15,705 nt of DNA from Zelonia costaricensis (lineage: Eukaryota; Euglenozoa; Kinetoplastea; Trypanosomatida; Trypanosomatidae). Made by a program: the position numbers and the translations under genes. This document shows, piece after piece, positions 7,429 through 15,705 of this stretch. The stretch spans positions 1 through 15,705 of the forward strand of contig JASAOO010002977.1 in NCBI GenBank assembly GCA_030849075.1, read 5' to 3'. Position 1 is the first letter of the stretch. Every line of letters starts with the position of its first letter. The notes beneath the pieces are model-generated. The model saw only the letters and a program-made list of their open reading frames with translations, was not told the origin of the DNA and did not search any database.

Positions 7429-10400
7429 ATGACCGACTGGAAGGCCACCGCCGCGGAGGCGGTGCAAGCCTTCGACGTCGCCCTCGGCCGGCCCCCCTTC
7501 CCACTCGATGCGCCGGACGCCCTCGTGGGCAAAGCTGAGGCCCTCCTTGCCACGCTGAAGGCCGTGGCGGCGGCGGGCCGCCTCAAGTCGCTCGACGGCG
7601 TTGCCGAAGTAACGACGACGCTGCCGATCCTGTGCGCCTCCCTCAGGGAGGGCACTCCCCACCACACCCCGTGCCTGCGGCTCTATCGGCCTCTGCTGCT
7701 GGCCGCAGCGCACGTGAGCGCGCTCTCCACGTACCCGGTTTCGTACCTGCTGCGTGACGCAGAGGCCCTGCTCGCCCCGCCGTCTTCCAGCTCACCTGCA
7801 CCGTCGTCGTCTTCGGGCCCGGGTGCCCAAGACGAAGCCAACGAGGTTGCGCTCTTCACCTTCATGGCCCTCACGCAGAGCCTGACACCAGCGCAGCTGC
7901 GACGCTTTCTTCGCCTTCCCCCGGCAGACCCTCAGCCGGCTGTGTCAAAAGGGGCCAAGACCGGCAAGAGGGCCGCAGCGACGCCGCCGACTGCCAAAAA
8001 GGACACGGGCAAAAGCGAGGCCGCCGCGGCCGCAGACACGCGCCCCGTCGCGCGCGCGTTGCTGTACGCCGTCCTCGATGCCCCGCTCAGCGGCGAGTGC
8101 CGCGCTGTCGTCGAGTCGTTCCTGGACAACACGGCCAAGTTCCTCGCCTGCGTCGGCGGCGACGGTGACCTCGCTAGCCGCATTCTAGACATCTACGGTG
8201 CCCGTCTCGTGCCGAAGCTGAAGCCGTCTTCGCTCCTGCCGTGCCTCGACGCGGCACTGCTCGACTACTTCGTGGACGTGGTGGCCGCCTCGCAGCGTGT
8301 CGGACACCTCACGCTGCTGTCGAGCCACGAGCTGCGCGACGTGGCTTGCCGGAGCTGGGAGCTGGCGCGGCTGGAGCGGCTGGCCACGGCGGCGGCATCG
8401 CGGGTGGTGCGGCCGGAAGAGGCCCTGCCCAGTCTGCTCGTGTACGTCTTTTTGTACGCGGTGTTTTGTGCCTTGCAGCCGGCCGTGGCCACGTGCGACT
8501 CCACCACACGCCCCAACCCCACGGGTGCGGGGAAGCTATCGGCGGCAGAGGCAGACTTCATCGTCGCTGTGTCCCAGGCAACTGTCGCGCTGCTGCGCGC
8601 GGAAAGGGCCGCCTCGTCGCCTCGGCTTGCGCGACCCTGCGCGTACGCGCTTGGCAAGACAGGTCTTGTGTACATACACGGGGACGCGATGCCGAGTGTC
8701 GCAGAGCCGCTGCACGCCTTTATGGGCCACCTGCTTGCTCGACCGGCGGCGGAGGTGCTGTGGCGTGGTGGACTTCACGCCGCCGTCCCGGACGCGAGCC
8801 GCGCCGTTGTTGCAGCGCTGGTGCAGGAGGTTGGAGCCGCGCTGGAGCTGCGATGGCACGGTGTGCTGGAGGCCGTGCTCGTCGCGGCCCCGGGTGCCGA
8901 GCCGCGCGCCGACCCCAACAAGGGCACCACGGGCAAGCCCAAGGGAAAACAAAAAGGTGTCGCCGTGGCTGCCGGTGCCGGAGGCACGACAGCGACCGGG
9001 GCTGCAGCCACCGAGCAACCTCTTCCACCGGCACCGCTCTCGGAGCTGCTCGGCGCGTGCTGCCGTAGTCTGCTCCTGGTCAGCCTGCTGCACGGGGCGC
9101 CGTCGGCTCCACCCTTTTCGCAGGAGCCATTCTGCAACAACAACAACACTAGTGGCGAGAGCGCAAAGCCTGAAGCGGGAGAAGTGGCGTGGATCGTGCG
9201 TGCCTACGCGTACCTCCTTCAGCACCAGCCTCAGCGTCTCAGCACCGCACTTTGGTGCGACTTTGGTTTGCTGCTCACCACCGCGTTGTGGCGCTGGGTG
9301 GATGCGGCTCCAGGCCCCTCGGCCGCCGCGCAGCTCCCTCTCACCGCCGCGACCACCACCTGCGTGCTCCAATCCTTCACGGCCGACACGGGGTCGCTCC
9401 TCTGGCTCTGCCCGCTTGTCTTGCCTTCTTTGAGGACGCCAGACGCGACACTGCGCACGGGCGGCGTTCAGACGGTGCTCGAGGGGCTATGGCACACCGC
9501 GAACCGCCCGCTTTGGCTCGCCGTAATTCGCGCGGCGGCCGCCACCACCAACGCCTCCACGGCAGAAGTGCGCGGCTCGGGTGTCGACTGGCCGCTGCGT
9601 CCGTGCCGCCCACCGGTGTCCTCTGCCGTTCTTGTTGGGGTGGTTTGTGGGGCCTGGAGCGATGAGGTGCTCGCTGACGTGGCAACTGCGCTGGCGGTGG
9701 CGCAGAACGGTGGCGTCGCCGCCGACGCCGCGTCCGTCCTGCTAGCGGGGCTCACCAAGCTGTGCACGAGCCTCGACGACGAGGACGCCTCGCGGGCCGT
9801 CGGCAACGTTTGCGCTGCGCCACCGCGCTTGTCGACGGCGCTAGCACGAGGGGGCCTGCAGCGACTCCTCACCGCAGTGCGGGCGCTGCAGGCGGCGCAC
9901 CTTGCAGCTGCCGATGCCGCCACCGAGCAAGCCCAGGAGGCGGGGCGCCAGAGCGTGCAGGCGGAGCTGCGTCGCTTGCGCGAACTGGAGGCGGAGCACC
10001 ATGCCTTCACCAAGGTGGCAGAGGCGAAGAAGGCGGCGAAGGCGGCAGAGCAGCTCCAGGTGCAGGCGGAGCGCGAGCGCCGCCACGCAGCTCGCGCGGC
10101 GCGACGCGGCGAGGACAACGCGGCCATGCATCGCCGCCGCGAAATTGCCATGGAGACGCTTCGGCGCAAAGCCGCCGTGACACGCGCGGAAGCGGAGGCG
10201 GCACGCCGGCAGCGCTTCGCCGACTACCAGCGGCGGCTGGAGAGCGAGTACCGTGTGTCCGTCTTCTTGGACCACCTTCAGCTGCCCCCCTCGCGTGTCA
10301 TGGAAACCCGTGAGGCGCTGCGCGCCGTGCTGGACCGCATCTCGCCCGACGACCTGCTTGAGTTCCTCGTTACGGGCAAGGCGGGGGTGCCAGCGGACAT

Positions 10401-11226
10401 GCGCGATGATGTGAGCGACGCTGCGAGGGGCAGTGACGACGAAGGGGAGTCCGACGTCGGGAACGGAGGTGCCGGTGGAAACACCGCTCGCTCCGAGCAG
10501 CGCGAAGGTGCTGCGCCGCGCTCTGCAGATCCCCCGACCAAGCCACCGACGACGGGTCCGCGTCCGACAGGAGAGCGGCGCGACTTCTGGGCCGAGGTGC
10601 TCGATAGCGCAGCACTTCCTGACGCGACCACCAGCGCGAAACCCGCGCCAGCAGAGGTGTCCCACCCCCAAGCATCTTCGGGGCTGGGGGACACATCACC
10701 GTCGAGCACTAGCGCAGTCGCCCAGGCGAGCTCCCAAAAGCACTCTTTCCACTACTGCGTAGCCCCGCTCATGGATCTTTTCTGCTACGACGACGGAGAC
10801 GAGTTCGGGCGAGTGCCGGAGGTGTTCCCGACGGTGCGGCTTCGAGTGGCGGCCCGTGTTTGGCCACCGCCTGAGGTGCAGCCCCTCGGCTTTGCGGACC
10901 TGCGTGAGGCATTCCACCGGATGCAGGATCGCGGCCTCGTCCGACTGTGCGACGGCGTGGCGCAGCTCACGCTGCTCGGCTTCCGCTACCACTACCCGTT
11001 CCACGACGCCGAGGGCATGCTCGAGGTGCATCTGCGGGAGTCGCGGGAGCGGGTGCGCGTTGCAGTGGAGGCGCGTCGCCAGCAGGAGGCCCGGCTGCGG
11101 GGCGGCAGCGATGTCGACGACGGGGAGGATGCGCAAACAGAAGCGGAGGACGAGGAGACGGAGGGGGAGTGGGGAGAGGACGGCGACGGCCAAGCGCTGC
11201 TGCCGGAGGTGGAGTTTGGGATTTGA
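7429..11226 (+). CDS. Large helical protein with a central coiled coil and acidic tail; family not recognised
   Basis: A 1265-residue soluble protein that I cannot place in a known family. Residues 1-820 are Ala/Leu-rich and look like stacked helices. They are broken by low-complexity linkers at about 118-135 (Ser/Pro), 170-205 (Lys/Ala/Thr), 485-530 (Lys/Gly/Ala) and 570-573 (four Asn). Residues about 828-942 form a highly charged Glu/Arg/Ala/Gln coiled coil. Residues 985-1105 are Gly/Ser/Pro/Asp-rich and probably disordered, with a short hydrophobic island (R-R-D-F-W-A-E-V-L) near 1050. A compact domain with aromatic and hydrophobic pattern spans about 1105-1200, with a charged helix to 1224. 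The tail 1225-1265 is strongly acidic. No signal peptide or confident membrane helix was seen. A scaffold role in the cytoskeleton, flagellum or an RNA complex would fit, but none is shown. The start is the ATG at 7429; the TTG before it is not a plausible eukaryotic start. Confidence 0.85.
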   Translation: MTDWKATAAEAVQAFDVALGRPPFPLDAPDALVGKAEALLATLKAVAAAGRLKSLDGVAEVTTTLPILCASLREGTPHHTPCLRLYRPLLLAAAHVSALSTYPVSYLLRDAEALLAPPSSSSPAPSSSSGPGAQDEANEVALFTFMALTQSLTPAQLRRFLRLPPADPQPAVSKGAKTGKRAAATPPTAKKDTGKSEAAAAADTRPVARALLYAVLDAPLSGECRAVVESFLDNTAKFLACVGGDGDLASRILDIYGARLVPKLKPSSLLPCLDAALLDYFVDVVAASQRVGHLTLLSSHELRDVACRSWELARLERLATAAASRVVRPEEALPSLLVYVFLYAVFCALQPAVATCDSTTRPNPTGAGKLSAAEADFIVAVSQATVALLRAERAASSPRLARPCAYALGKTGLVYIHGDAMPSVAEPLHAFMGHLLARPAAEVLWRGGLHAAVPDASRAVVAALVQEVGAALELRWHGVLEAVLVAAPGAEPRADPNKGTTGKPKGKQKGVAVAAGAGGTTATGAAATEQPLPPAPLSELLGACCRSLLLVSLLHGAPSAPPFSQEPFCNNNNTSGESAKPEAGEVAWIVRAYAYLLQHQPQRLSTALWCDFGLLLTTALWRWVDAAPGPSAAAQLPLTAATTTCVLQSFTADTGSLLWLCPLVLPSLRTPDATLRTGGVQTVLEGLWHTANRPLWLAVIRAAAATTNASTAEVRGSGVDWPLRPCRPPVSSAVLVGVVCGAWSDEVLADVATALAVAQNGGVAADAASVLLAGLTKLCTSLDDEDASRAVGNVCAAPPRLSTALARGGLQRLLTAVRALQAAHLAAADAATEQAQEAGRQSVQAELRRLRELEAEHHAFTKVAEAKKAAKAAEQLQVQAERERRHAARAARRGEDNAAMHRRREIAMETLRRKAAVTRAEAEAARRQRFADYQRRLESEYRVSVFLDHLQLPPSRVMETREALRAVLDRISPDDLLEFLVTGKAGVPADMRDDVSDAARGSDDEGESDVGNGGAGGNTARSEQREGAAPRSADPPTKPPTTGPRPTGERRDFWAEVLDSAALPDATTSAKPAPAEVSHPQASSGLGDTSPSSTSAVAQASSQKHSFHYCVAPLMDLFCYDDGDEFGRVPEVFPTVRLRVAARVWPPPEVQPLGFADLREAFHRMQDRGLVRLCDGVAQLTLLGFRYHYPFHDAEGMLEVHLRESRERVRVAVEARRQQEARLRGGSDVDDGEDAQTEAEDEETEGEWGEDGDGQALLPEVEFGI

Positions 11227-11851
11227 GGCACCGCCTGCACCCCGCCCGCTCCCCGCTCCCCGTTCCCCTCTCGCTCTCTCCCCGCCAAGTTGTTCTTGAA
11301 CCGGACGACCCAAAAGGCAAAAGCGCTGCGCGCCGAAACACAAGAGAGGAGCTAACAAATCCATGCGATCAGATGCTGTCGAGGCTGGGAGACGAGAAGA
11401 AGGGGGAAGCTATTCAATATGGACACGTCTAGCGATCCTTTAGTGGCCATTTATAAAACTCGAAAAATAGGCAGGCGCAATACGCGACAGCGTGTTGTCC
11501 CCGTACTTCAGTCAACTCCTCGGTGTGCCCCTCTTCGTGCGACTCCTCACCCCTTTTTGTTTCCTCCCCATCATCATGCGGGGCCGAGGCTCGGGCAGAG
11601 TCACACAGCGAGCGCATCACACTGCCCCTCGCCCCATCCGCGTGCCGACGCTCCGCTTTCCACCACCGCGTGGTGACGGCGCTCCCTCGTGACGGTTGAA
11701 AAGAACAAAGCGGCAAGAGCGAAGCCCATAGACGCTGTCAAACGGCGGTGCACAAACACACACGCACACGCATACACATTCCCGCATACAATAGATTCTA
11801 AGTGTTCCCTTGTTCTGGAAATCACTCCTCAGCCTCCGCGCCCGCATCGCG
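11227..11851 (+). other. Interval between the large helical-protein gene and the RecQ-family gene
   Basis: A 625-base non-coding interval. It holds C/T-rich sequence just after the stop, a small A/T-rich patch around 11445-11470, a strong pyrimidine tract at 11514-11575, and imperfect CA repeats at about 11753-11778. An 85-codon frame from the ATG at 11419 is low in complexity and lacks domain features. Confidence 0.7.
11514..11588 (+). promoter_or_regulatory. Candidate spliced-leader acceptor region of the RecQ-family gene
   Basis: The strongest pyrimidine tract of this interval is followed by an AG at 11587-11588, which would give a 263-base 5' UTR. The alternative AG at 11831-11832, after a weaker pyrimidine stretch, would leave only 19 bases before the ATG at 11852. 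The sequence alone does not decide. Confidence 0.3.
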
Positions 11852-14800
11852 ATGGCGTCACCGACGGATTCCGAGGTCGCCTCGCCGCCAGTGGCTCTAC
11901 GCAAGCAAGCCTCAGAGAGTGCGGAGCGTTCGCCATCGCTGTCGTGTGCCGAGAGCGCCGAGCAGCATGTGCCTTTTCTGACGCCCATTTCCATGAATCA
12001 GCACGGTTTTCTGCACTGTCGTAAGTGCGCAAGAACTGACACAGCACTGCTGTCGAGTGGCAGCCACCGCCACGGCCTTTCGAGTCCTGCCTCCGCAGCT
12101 CTTGGTGTCTTGTCGAACGCGGCGATAGTGGTGCGTGATGAAGAGAAGGAGATGAGCGGAACGCGGAAGGCTGACCTGCTGCGTGCGACGGCACCAGAAG
12201 CCCCTGACATGGGCCTCGACGGAGACGATGTGAGCTACCTCGAACAGATGCTGAAGCAGGTCACCGATGCCGCGGCTGCGCGCTACTCCGCTGCAGCTCC
12301 CATGAGGGCCACGTCCCAGACAGAGGGCGCCGACACCCTCCCCGCGTGCGCTTTTCTTCTCCGCAGCTACTTCCACCTCGACACCGGGGCCTTCAAACCT
12401 CGTCAGCAGGAGGTGTGCCTGTCCATCTTGGCCGGTGTCAGCACGCTGGCGGTGTGTCCCACCGGCTGGGGCAAGTCCCTGTGCTACCAGTTCCCCATGC
12501 TCGTGCACCGCCTCCTCTTTGAGTGCCGCTATCAGCGATGGTGCCGCCGCCACGCCACGCGAGAGGAGCGGGGAAGCGACGAGACGGCGTCCGCCCTTGC
12601 TGCACCAGAGGCCGCGGAGCCAGCCGCTGCACCAGCGACGCTGCCCTCGCACCTGTTCAGTCGCTTCTGCGTGGTGGTCTCGCCTCTGCTGGCGCTCATG
12701 GAGGACCAGGCCGACAAGATCAACGCCGTGGCCCACCTGCACGCCTTTGTGCTCTCGTCCAAGCTCGGCAGCGAGCGCGAGGCGCGGCTGTTCCAGGAGC
12801 TCGAATCGCCGCTCTGCCTGCTCGATGTGCTCTTTGTGTCGCCCGAGAAGTTCATCGCGAGCGTGCCGCTCCGGCGACTGCTGAAGTCGCAGGCGCACCG
12901 CCTCGCCATGGTGTGCGTGGATGAGGTGCACTGCGTCTCTGGCTGGGCGTACGACTTCCGACCAACCTTCATGTACGTGAGCCGCGTCCTCGAGAGCCCG
13001 CTGCTGGGCGACGGCATGGCCAGGGCCGCCCACCGTCCTGCGTCTGTCGCCACGGTGCCCTACCTCTGCCTCACCGCCACCGCCACCAAGGCTGTTATCA
13101 GCGACGTTCAGGCAAGCTTCCGCGTCGCCCGCACTGTGGTCTGCGCTGACCAGCGCCGCGCCAACCTCGAGCTGCAGGTGACAGACCTCGTCGCCCGCCA
13201 CGCGGCGTTTCACCACCTGCCAGCGTCGGCGGCTGACGCCAACGGGGGCCAGGAGCCGTCGGCCCGTGTGGTGCAGGACGCGCTGCGCGAGGCGGTGCAG
13301 CAGCTGCCCAAACCGATGATCGTGTACGTGCAGAGCCGCAGCGACGCTGACGCCCTCTGCAGCTTTCTGGCCACCAAATGCGGCGCCTCGACGGCCGTCC
13401 TGCCTGAGAACGGCGCACAAGGCACGAGGCGAAGGGCCGGCGTGTTTCACGCGGCGCAGTACCCGGACCGCGCCGACGCGGAGGACGTCGCAGTAGAGCA
13501 GATGGAGGAGTCCGAGGCTGGGGAGGAGGGTGCTGACGACGTGATCGTGATCGCCGACGCGGACGGCGACGCGGAGGCACACCTTGCTCCTCCTCGCGGG
13601 GATGGGAGGGTGGTGGTTCGCTGCTACCATGCTGCTCTGACGCGCACCGTGCGCAGTGCGACACAGCGGCTCTTTTTGCAGGGCAAGATCGACGTGTTGG
13701 TGGCAACCATCGCTTTCGGCATGGGCGTCGACAAGGCCAACATCCGCAGCGTCATCCACGCCTCGGCGCCGAGCTCACTCGAGGGCTATGTGCAGGAGAT
13801 TGGCCGCGCCGGCCGCGACGGTGCGCCTAGTGTGTGCCGGCTGCTGTACAACCCGTACGACTTCTACGGGCTGCGCTGTCGGCTGTGGGCGTCGCTCTTG
13901 TCGCCGGCGGAGATGCGCAGCATCGTGCGAGCCATCTTGTCTGGTCCGACAACGCACGCGGGGCAGCGACTCATGCTCGTGTCCGTCTCGGGGCTCTCGA
14001 CGGAGTTGGGCTTTAGCGAGGAGGCCATCGAGACGGTCCTGTTCCTCTTGCTCACAGCCTCAGCACCCACCGCCGCCGCAACCCAGCTGCCCGGGCTGCG
14101 TGCGCCAGCAGCCGTACCGCTGTCGCCCTTCCAGAGCGTGCTCGGGTCGTTTCCACTGCAGTACAAAATACAAAGCGTCCACGGCGAGGCCGTGAGGAAC
14201 GCGGACCCGGCGTCCTCTTCGGCAGCAGGGGGGCCGATGCAGTTCACCGCGTGCGACGGCGCGCCCCCCGCAAAGCGTCGCCGCACTGGTGCCAGCGCCG
14301 CTCGAGGAGTGGGCACGTCTGCGGTTGCGGGCGTGGGGCTGCTGCTTCGACAACTGGGTGCCACGGACGCCGTGCTGGAGCTGTGTCGCGTCGCGCCGGC
14401 CTCAGCCAACCAGATCGAAATGGCCAACCGCCTCTCCATGCCGCTTGGGGAATTTCAGCAGCGCATGCAGGATCTGATCGAGAGCGGTGCTGTCACGGTG
14501 GCCAAGTACGGCGTCCCCTCCGCTCTGCTACTGGAGTTGTCGGAGGGTTTCGCAGAGGCGGCCAGTCCGGCAGGACAGGAGGCGCTCGCTGCACACCTCC
14601 TGGCGCTCCATCGCGGTCGTCTTGATGCTCAGGTGGCGGGGCTGCGACGCATGTTTAGCGTCCTACAGTGCCCCACTCACGACACCATCGCCAGTGAGCT
14701 GAGCACGGAGCCGGTCAATGGCGGGGGCACGGGTGCAGTGCTGCACGGCGGCGGCGCCGGCGATGGCAGTGCGCAGTGGAAGCCGCCAGGTGGCGCCATT

Positions 14801-15067
14801 GGGAAGATGAAGGCAGTGGCGGTTGCCAACGCCTTTGTGGAGGAGAACCGGCTCCGCATCCACTCCACGTACGAGGCGCTGCGGGCACTCATGGGGATTC
14901 GCCCAAAGAGCCTCATTCAGCATGGCAAGTACGCAGGCCAGCTGCCGCTGTCGCAGAGCTGGTACGTGAACTCACCCTACTTTGGGGCGCTGCGGTCGTG
15001 CGAGTTGTCGTGGGTGCTGCAGGTGCTCGCCCCGCATGCGCTGGACACGCCGCTGCCGAGCATGTGA
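11852..15067 (+). CDS. RecQ-family ATP-dependent DNA helicase, RECQL4-like
   Basis: A 1071-residue 3'-5' DNA helicase expected to act in replication or repair. Motif 0 is F-K-P-R-Q-Q-E. Walker A is P203-T-G-W-G-K-S-L-C-Y-Q (K208). Motif Ia is V-V-S-P-L-L-A-L-M-E-D-Q. Motif II is D357-E-V-H360-C. Motif III is L-T-A-T-A-T (407-412). Motif IV is near 489-500, motif V A-T-x-A-F-G-M-G-V-D-K (618-628), and motif VI Q648-E-x-G-R-A-G-R655-D-G with the arginine finger. An acidic insertion of about 70 residues lies between motifs IV and V (about 518-588). After motif VI there is no classical RecQ zinc-binding/RQC pattern; residues 715-733 (with E-E-A-I-E-T), an S-x-x-F-A segment, and the C-terminal M-G-I-R-P to W-Y...F...L region resemble RECQL4. 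K808-R-R-R may be a nuclear localisation signal. The N-terminus is about 175 residues, with C56-x-x-C59. The first in-frame ATG is 11852; the frame extends upstream only to a TTG. RecQ membership is certain; the RECQL4 subtype is a recall-based inference. Confidence 0.93.
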   Translation: MASPTDSEVASPPVALRKQASESAERSPSLSCAESAEQHVPFLTPISMNQHGFLHCRKCARTDTALLSSGSHRHGLSSPASAALGVLSNAAIVVRDEEKEMSGTRKADLLRATAPEAPDMGLDGDDVSYLEQMLKQVTDAAAARYSAAAPMRATSQTEGADTLPACAFLLRSYFHLDTGAFKPRQQEVCLSILAGVSTLAVCPTGWGKSLCYQFPMLVHRLLFECRYQRWCRRHATREERGSDETASALAAPEAAEPAAAPATLPSHLFSRFCVVVSPLLALMEDQADKINAVAHLHAFVLSSKLGSEREARLFQELESPLCLLDVLFVSPEKFIASVPLRRLLKSQAHRLAMVCVDEVHCVSGWAYDFRPTFMYVSRVLESPLLGDGMARAAHRPASVATVPYLCLTATATKAVISDVQASFRVARTVVCADQRRANLELQVTDLVARHAAFHHLPASAADANGGQEPSARVVQDALREAVQQLPKPMIVYVQSRSDADALCSFLATKCGASTAVLPENGAQGTRRRAGVFHAAQYPDRADAEDVAVEQMEESEAGEEGADDVIVIADADGDAEAHLAPPRGDGRVVVRCYHAALTRTVRSATQRLFLQGKIDVLVATIAFGMGVDKANIRSVIHASAPSSLEGYVQEIGRAGRDGAPSVCRLLYNPYDFYGLRCRLWASLLSPAEMRSIVRAILSGPTTHAGQRLMLVSVSGLSTELGFSEEAIETVLFLLLTASAPTAAATQLPGLRAPAAVPLSPFQSVLGSFPLQYKIQSVHGEAVRNADPASSSAAGGPMQFTACDGAPPAKRRRTGASAARGVGTSAVAGVGLLLRQLGATDAVLELCRVAPASANQIEMANRLSMPLGEFQQRMQDLIESGAVTVAKYGVPSALLLELSEGFAEAASPAGQEALAAHLLALHRGRLDAQVAGLRRMFSVLQCPTHDTIASELSTEPVNGGGTGAVLHGGGAGDGSAQWKPPGGAIGKMKAVAVANAFVEENRLRIHSTYEALRALMGIRPKSLIQHGKYAGQLPLSQSWYVNSPYFGALRSCELSWVLQVLAPHALDTPLPSM

Positions 15068-15628
15068 GGCGCGCGGCCTTTTCGTACGCAGTGAATTGCA
15101 CACACCCAGGCCGTGGAAGGGCGTCACCAAGAAAAGCAATACCAGAATCACAGACGCGGGAGATTCTTGCGGGGTCGACTTGTGTTGATGATACTCCAGC
15201 CTGCCCGCGAGGACTTCGCGAGGCCGCGAAACAGCAGACACGGCGCACCTTCACATTCTAGCTGAACTGTGCGTGTACGCAGTGGTACCCCGTCCCTTCT
15301 ACTCCCTCCTCCACTCCCGTGTTTTGGGGGTTTCCTCTTGGGCGCACTCCACCCCCACGACACCCCACCACCCCACCCCCTACCGTCATGGGTGCACCCA
15401 ATGGCGATTCACACACAAAAGAATCCCACATACCGCCCTAAAACATTCGCCTCCACCCACCCTTGCCCTCCTCCCGTCTCTCTTGCCTTCCTATTTCTAT
15501 TCAACTACCGCCGCTGCCGCTCCACTGGCAGTTCGCCTATTTAGTGCCCCCGTGTCTCTGCGTCTCCACCGCGTGCTCACCGTACCATTGCCCCTCCCAC
15601 CGCTCTCCCCCCCATTCTTCGTTTCACC
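15068..15628 (+). other. Interval between the RecQ-family gene and the last partial gene
   Basis: A 561-base non-coding interval. The first part is mixed in composition. From about 15296 onward it is C/T-rich and ends in a strong pyrimidine region. No additional gene is apparent. Confidence 0.7.
15461..15544 (+). promoter_or_regulatory. Probable polypyrimidine tract and spliced-leader acceptor of the last gene
   Basis: A long C/T-rich tract is followed by AGs at 15530-15531 and 15543-15544. No AG occurs between the second and the ATG at 15629, so a leader of about 85 bases is expected. This supports the reality of the partial gene. Confidence 0.5.
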
Positions 15629-15705
15629 ATGCCGTGCCAGATCACCGCGTCGGACATCCGCGAGTTCAGCGAGGCGGGCGTGACGGTGATCCGGAACGTG
15701 CTGAC
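15629..15705 (+). CDS. N-terminal 25 codons of a possible phytanoyl-CoA dioxygenase-like protein; truncated by window end
   Basis: An open frame starts with ATG at 15629, preceded by a C/T-rich leader with no AG after 15544, and runs off the window. The visible part includes D-I-R-E-F-S-E-A-G-V-T-V-I-R-N-V-L. This has the pattern F-x-x-x-G-(hydrophobic)-x-V-I-x-x-x-L seen at the start of the PhyH fold, a family of Fe(II)/2-oxoglutarate dioxygenases. The iron- and oxoglutarate-binding residues would lie beyond the window, so the family call is tentative. Codon use matches the other genes, and no signal peptide is visible. Confidence 0.55.
   Translation, partial: MPCQITASDIREFSEAGVTVIRNVL

Noticed and set aside
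11810..11851. Upstream in-frame extension of the RecQ-family gene
   Set aside because: It begins with TTG, which is not an accepted start in this type of organism; the first in-frame ATG is 11852.
11912..13759. 615-codon minus-strand frame opposite the RecQ-family gene
   Set aside because: It is the antisense shadow of a well-supported helicase gene in GC-rich DNA, where stops are rare; its sequence lacks domain features.

Overview
The window looks like nuclear DNA of a trypanosomatid, most likely Leishmania or a close Leishmaniinae relative. All six genes are intronless and lie on the + strand. They are GC-rich with strong G/C at third codon positions, and are separated by 0.56-2.7 kb of pyrimidine-rich, microsatellite-rich DNA. 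AG dinucleotides follow polypyrimidine tracts upstream of the starts, as expected for spliced-leader trans-splicing in a polycistronic unit. No bacterial-type promoters, RBS, operons, tRNAs, rRNAs or CRISPRs were seen. The genus is inferred from these features, not from a database match.

Layout: (1) 2-610, 3' end of a protein with a lipase-like nucleophile elbow whose serine position is glycine, then an Ala/Lys/Glu-rich helix. (2) 611-3333, an unusually long non-coding interval with homopolymer tracts, including a G11/C13 pair. (3) 3334-4419, a small SET-domain protein of the SETD3/LSMT type, apparently lacking the C-terminal substrate-binding domain. (4) 5415-6812, an RlmI-like PUA plus methyltransferase-fold protein whose SAM-binding and catalytic motifs all look eroded. 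(5) 7429-11226, a 1265-residue protein of unrecognised family: helical N-terminal region, charged coiled coil, disordered acidic segment, and a small C-terminal domain. (6) 11852-15067, a RecQ-family DNA helicase whose core and C-terminal region resemble RECQL4 more than BLM/WRN/RECQ1, with a DEVH box and an acidic insertion. (7) 15629-15705, the first 25 codons of a gene whose N-terminus resembles phytanoyl-CoA dioxygenase-like proteins.

In trypanosomatids, co-transcribed neighbours usually do not share a pathway, so gene order alone does not indicate a common function. The most interesting points are the probable pseudo-methyltransferase (a candidate mitochondrial RNA or ribosome factor), the RECQL4-like helicase without a long Sld2-type N-terminus, and the large unassigned helical protein. 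Several apparent N-terminal extensions begin with GTG or TTG; the first in-frame ATG was chosen in each case.
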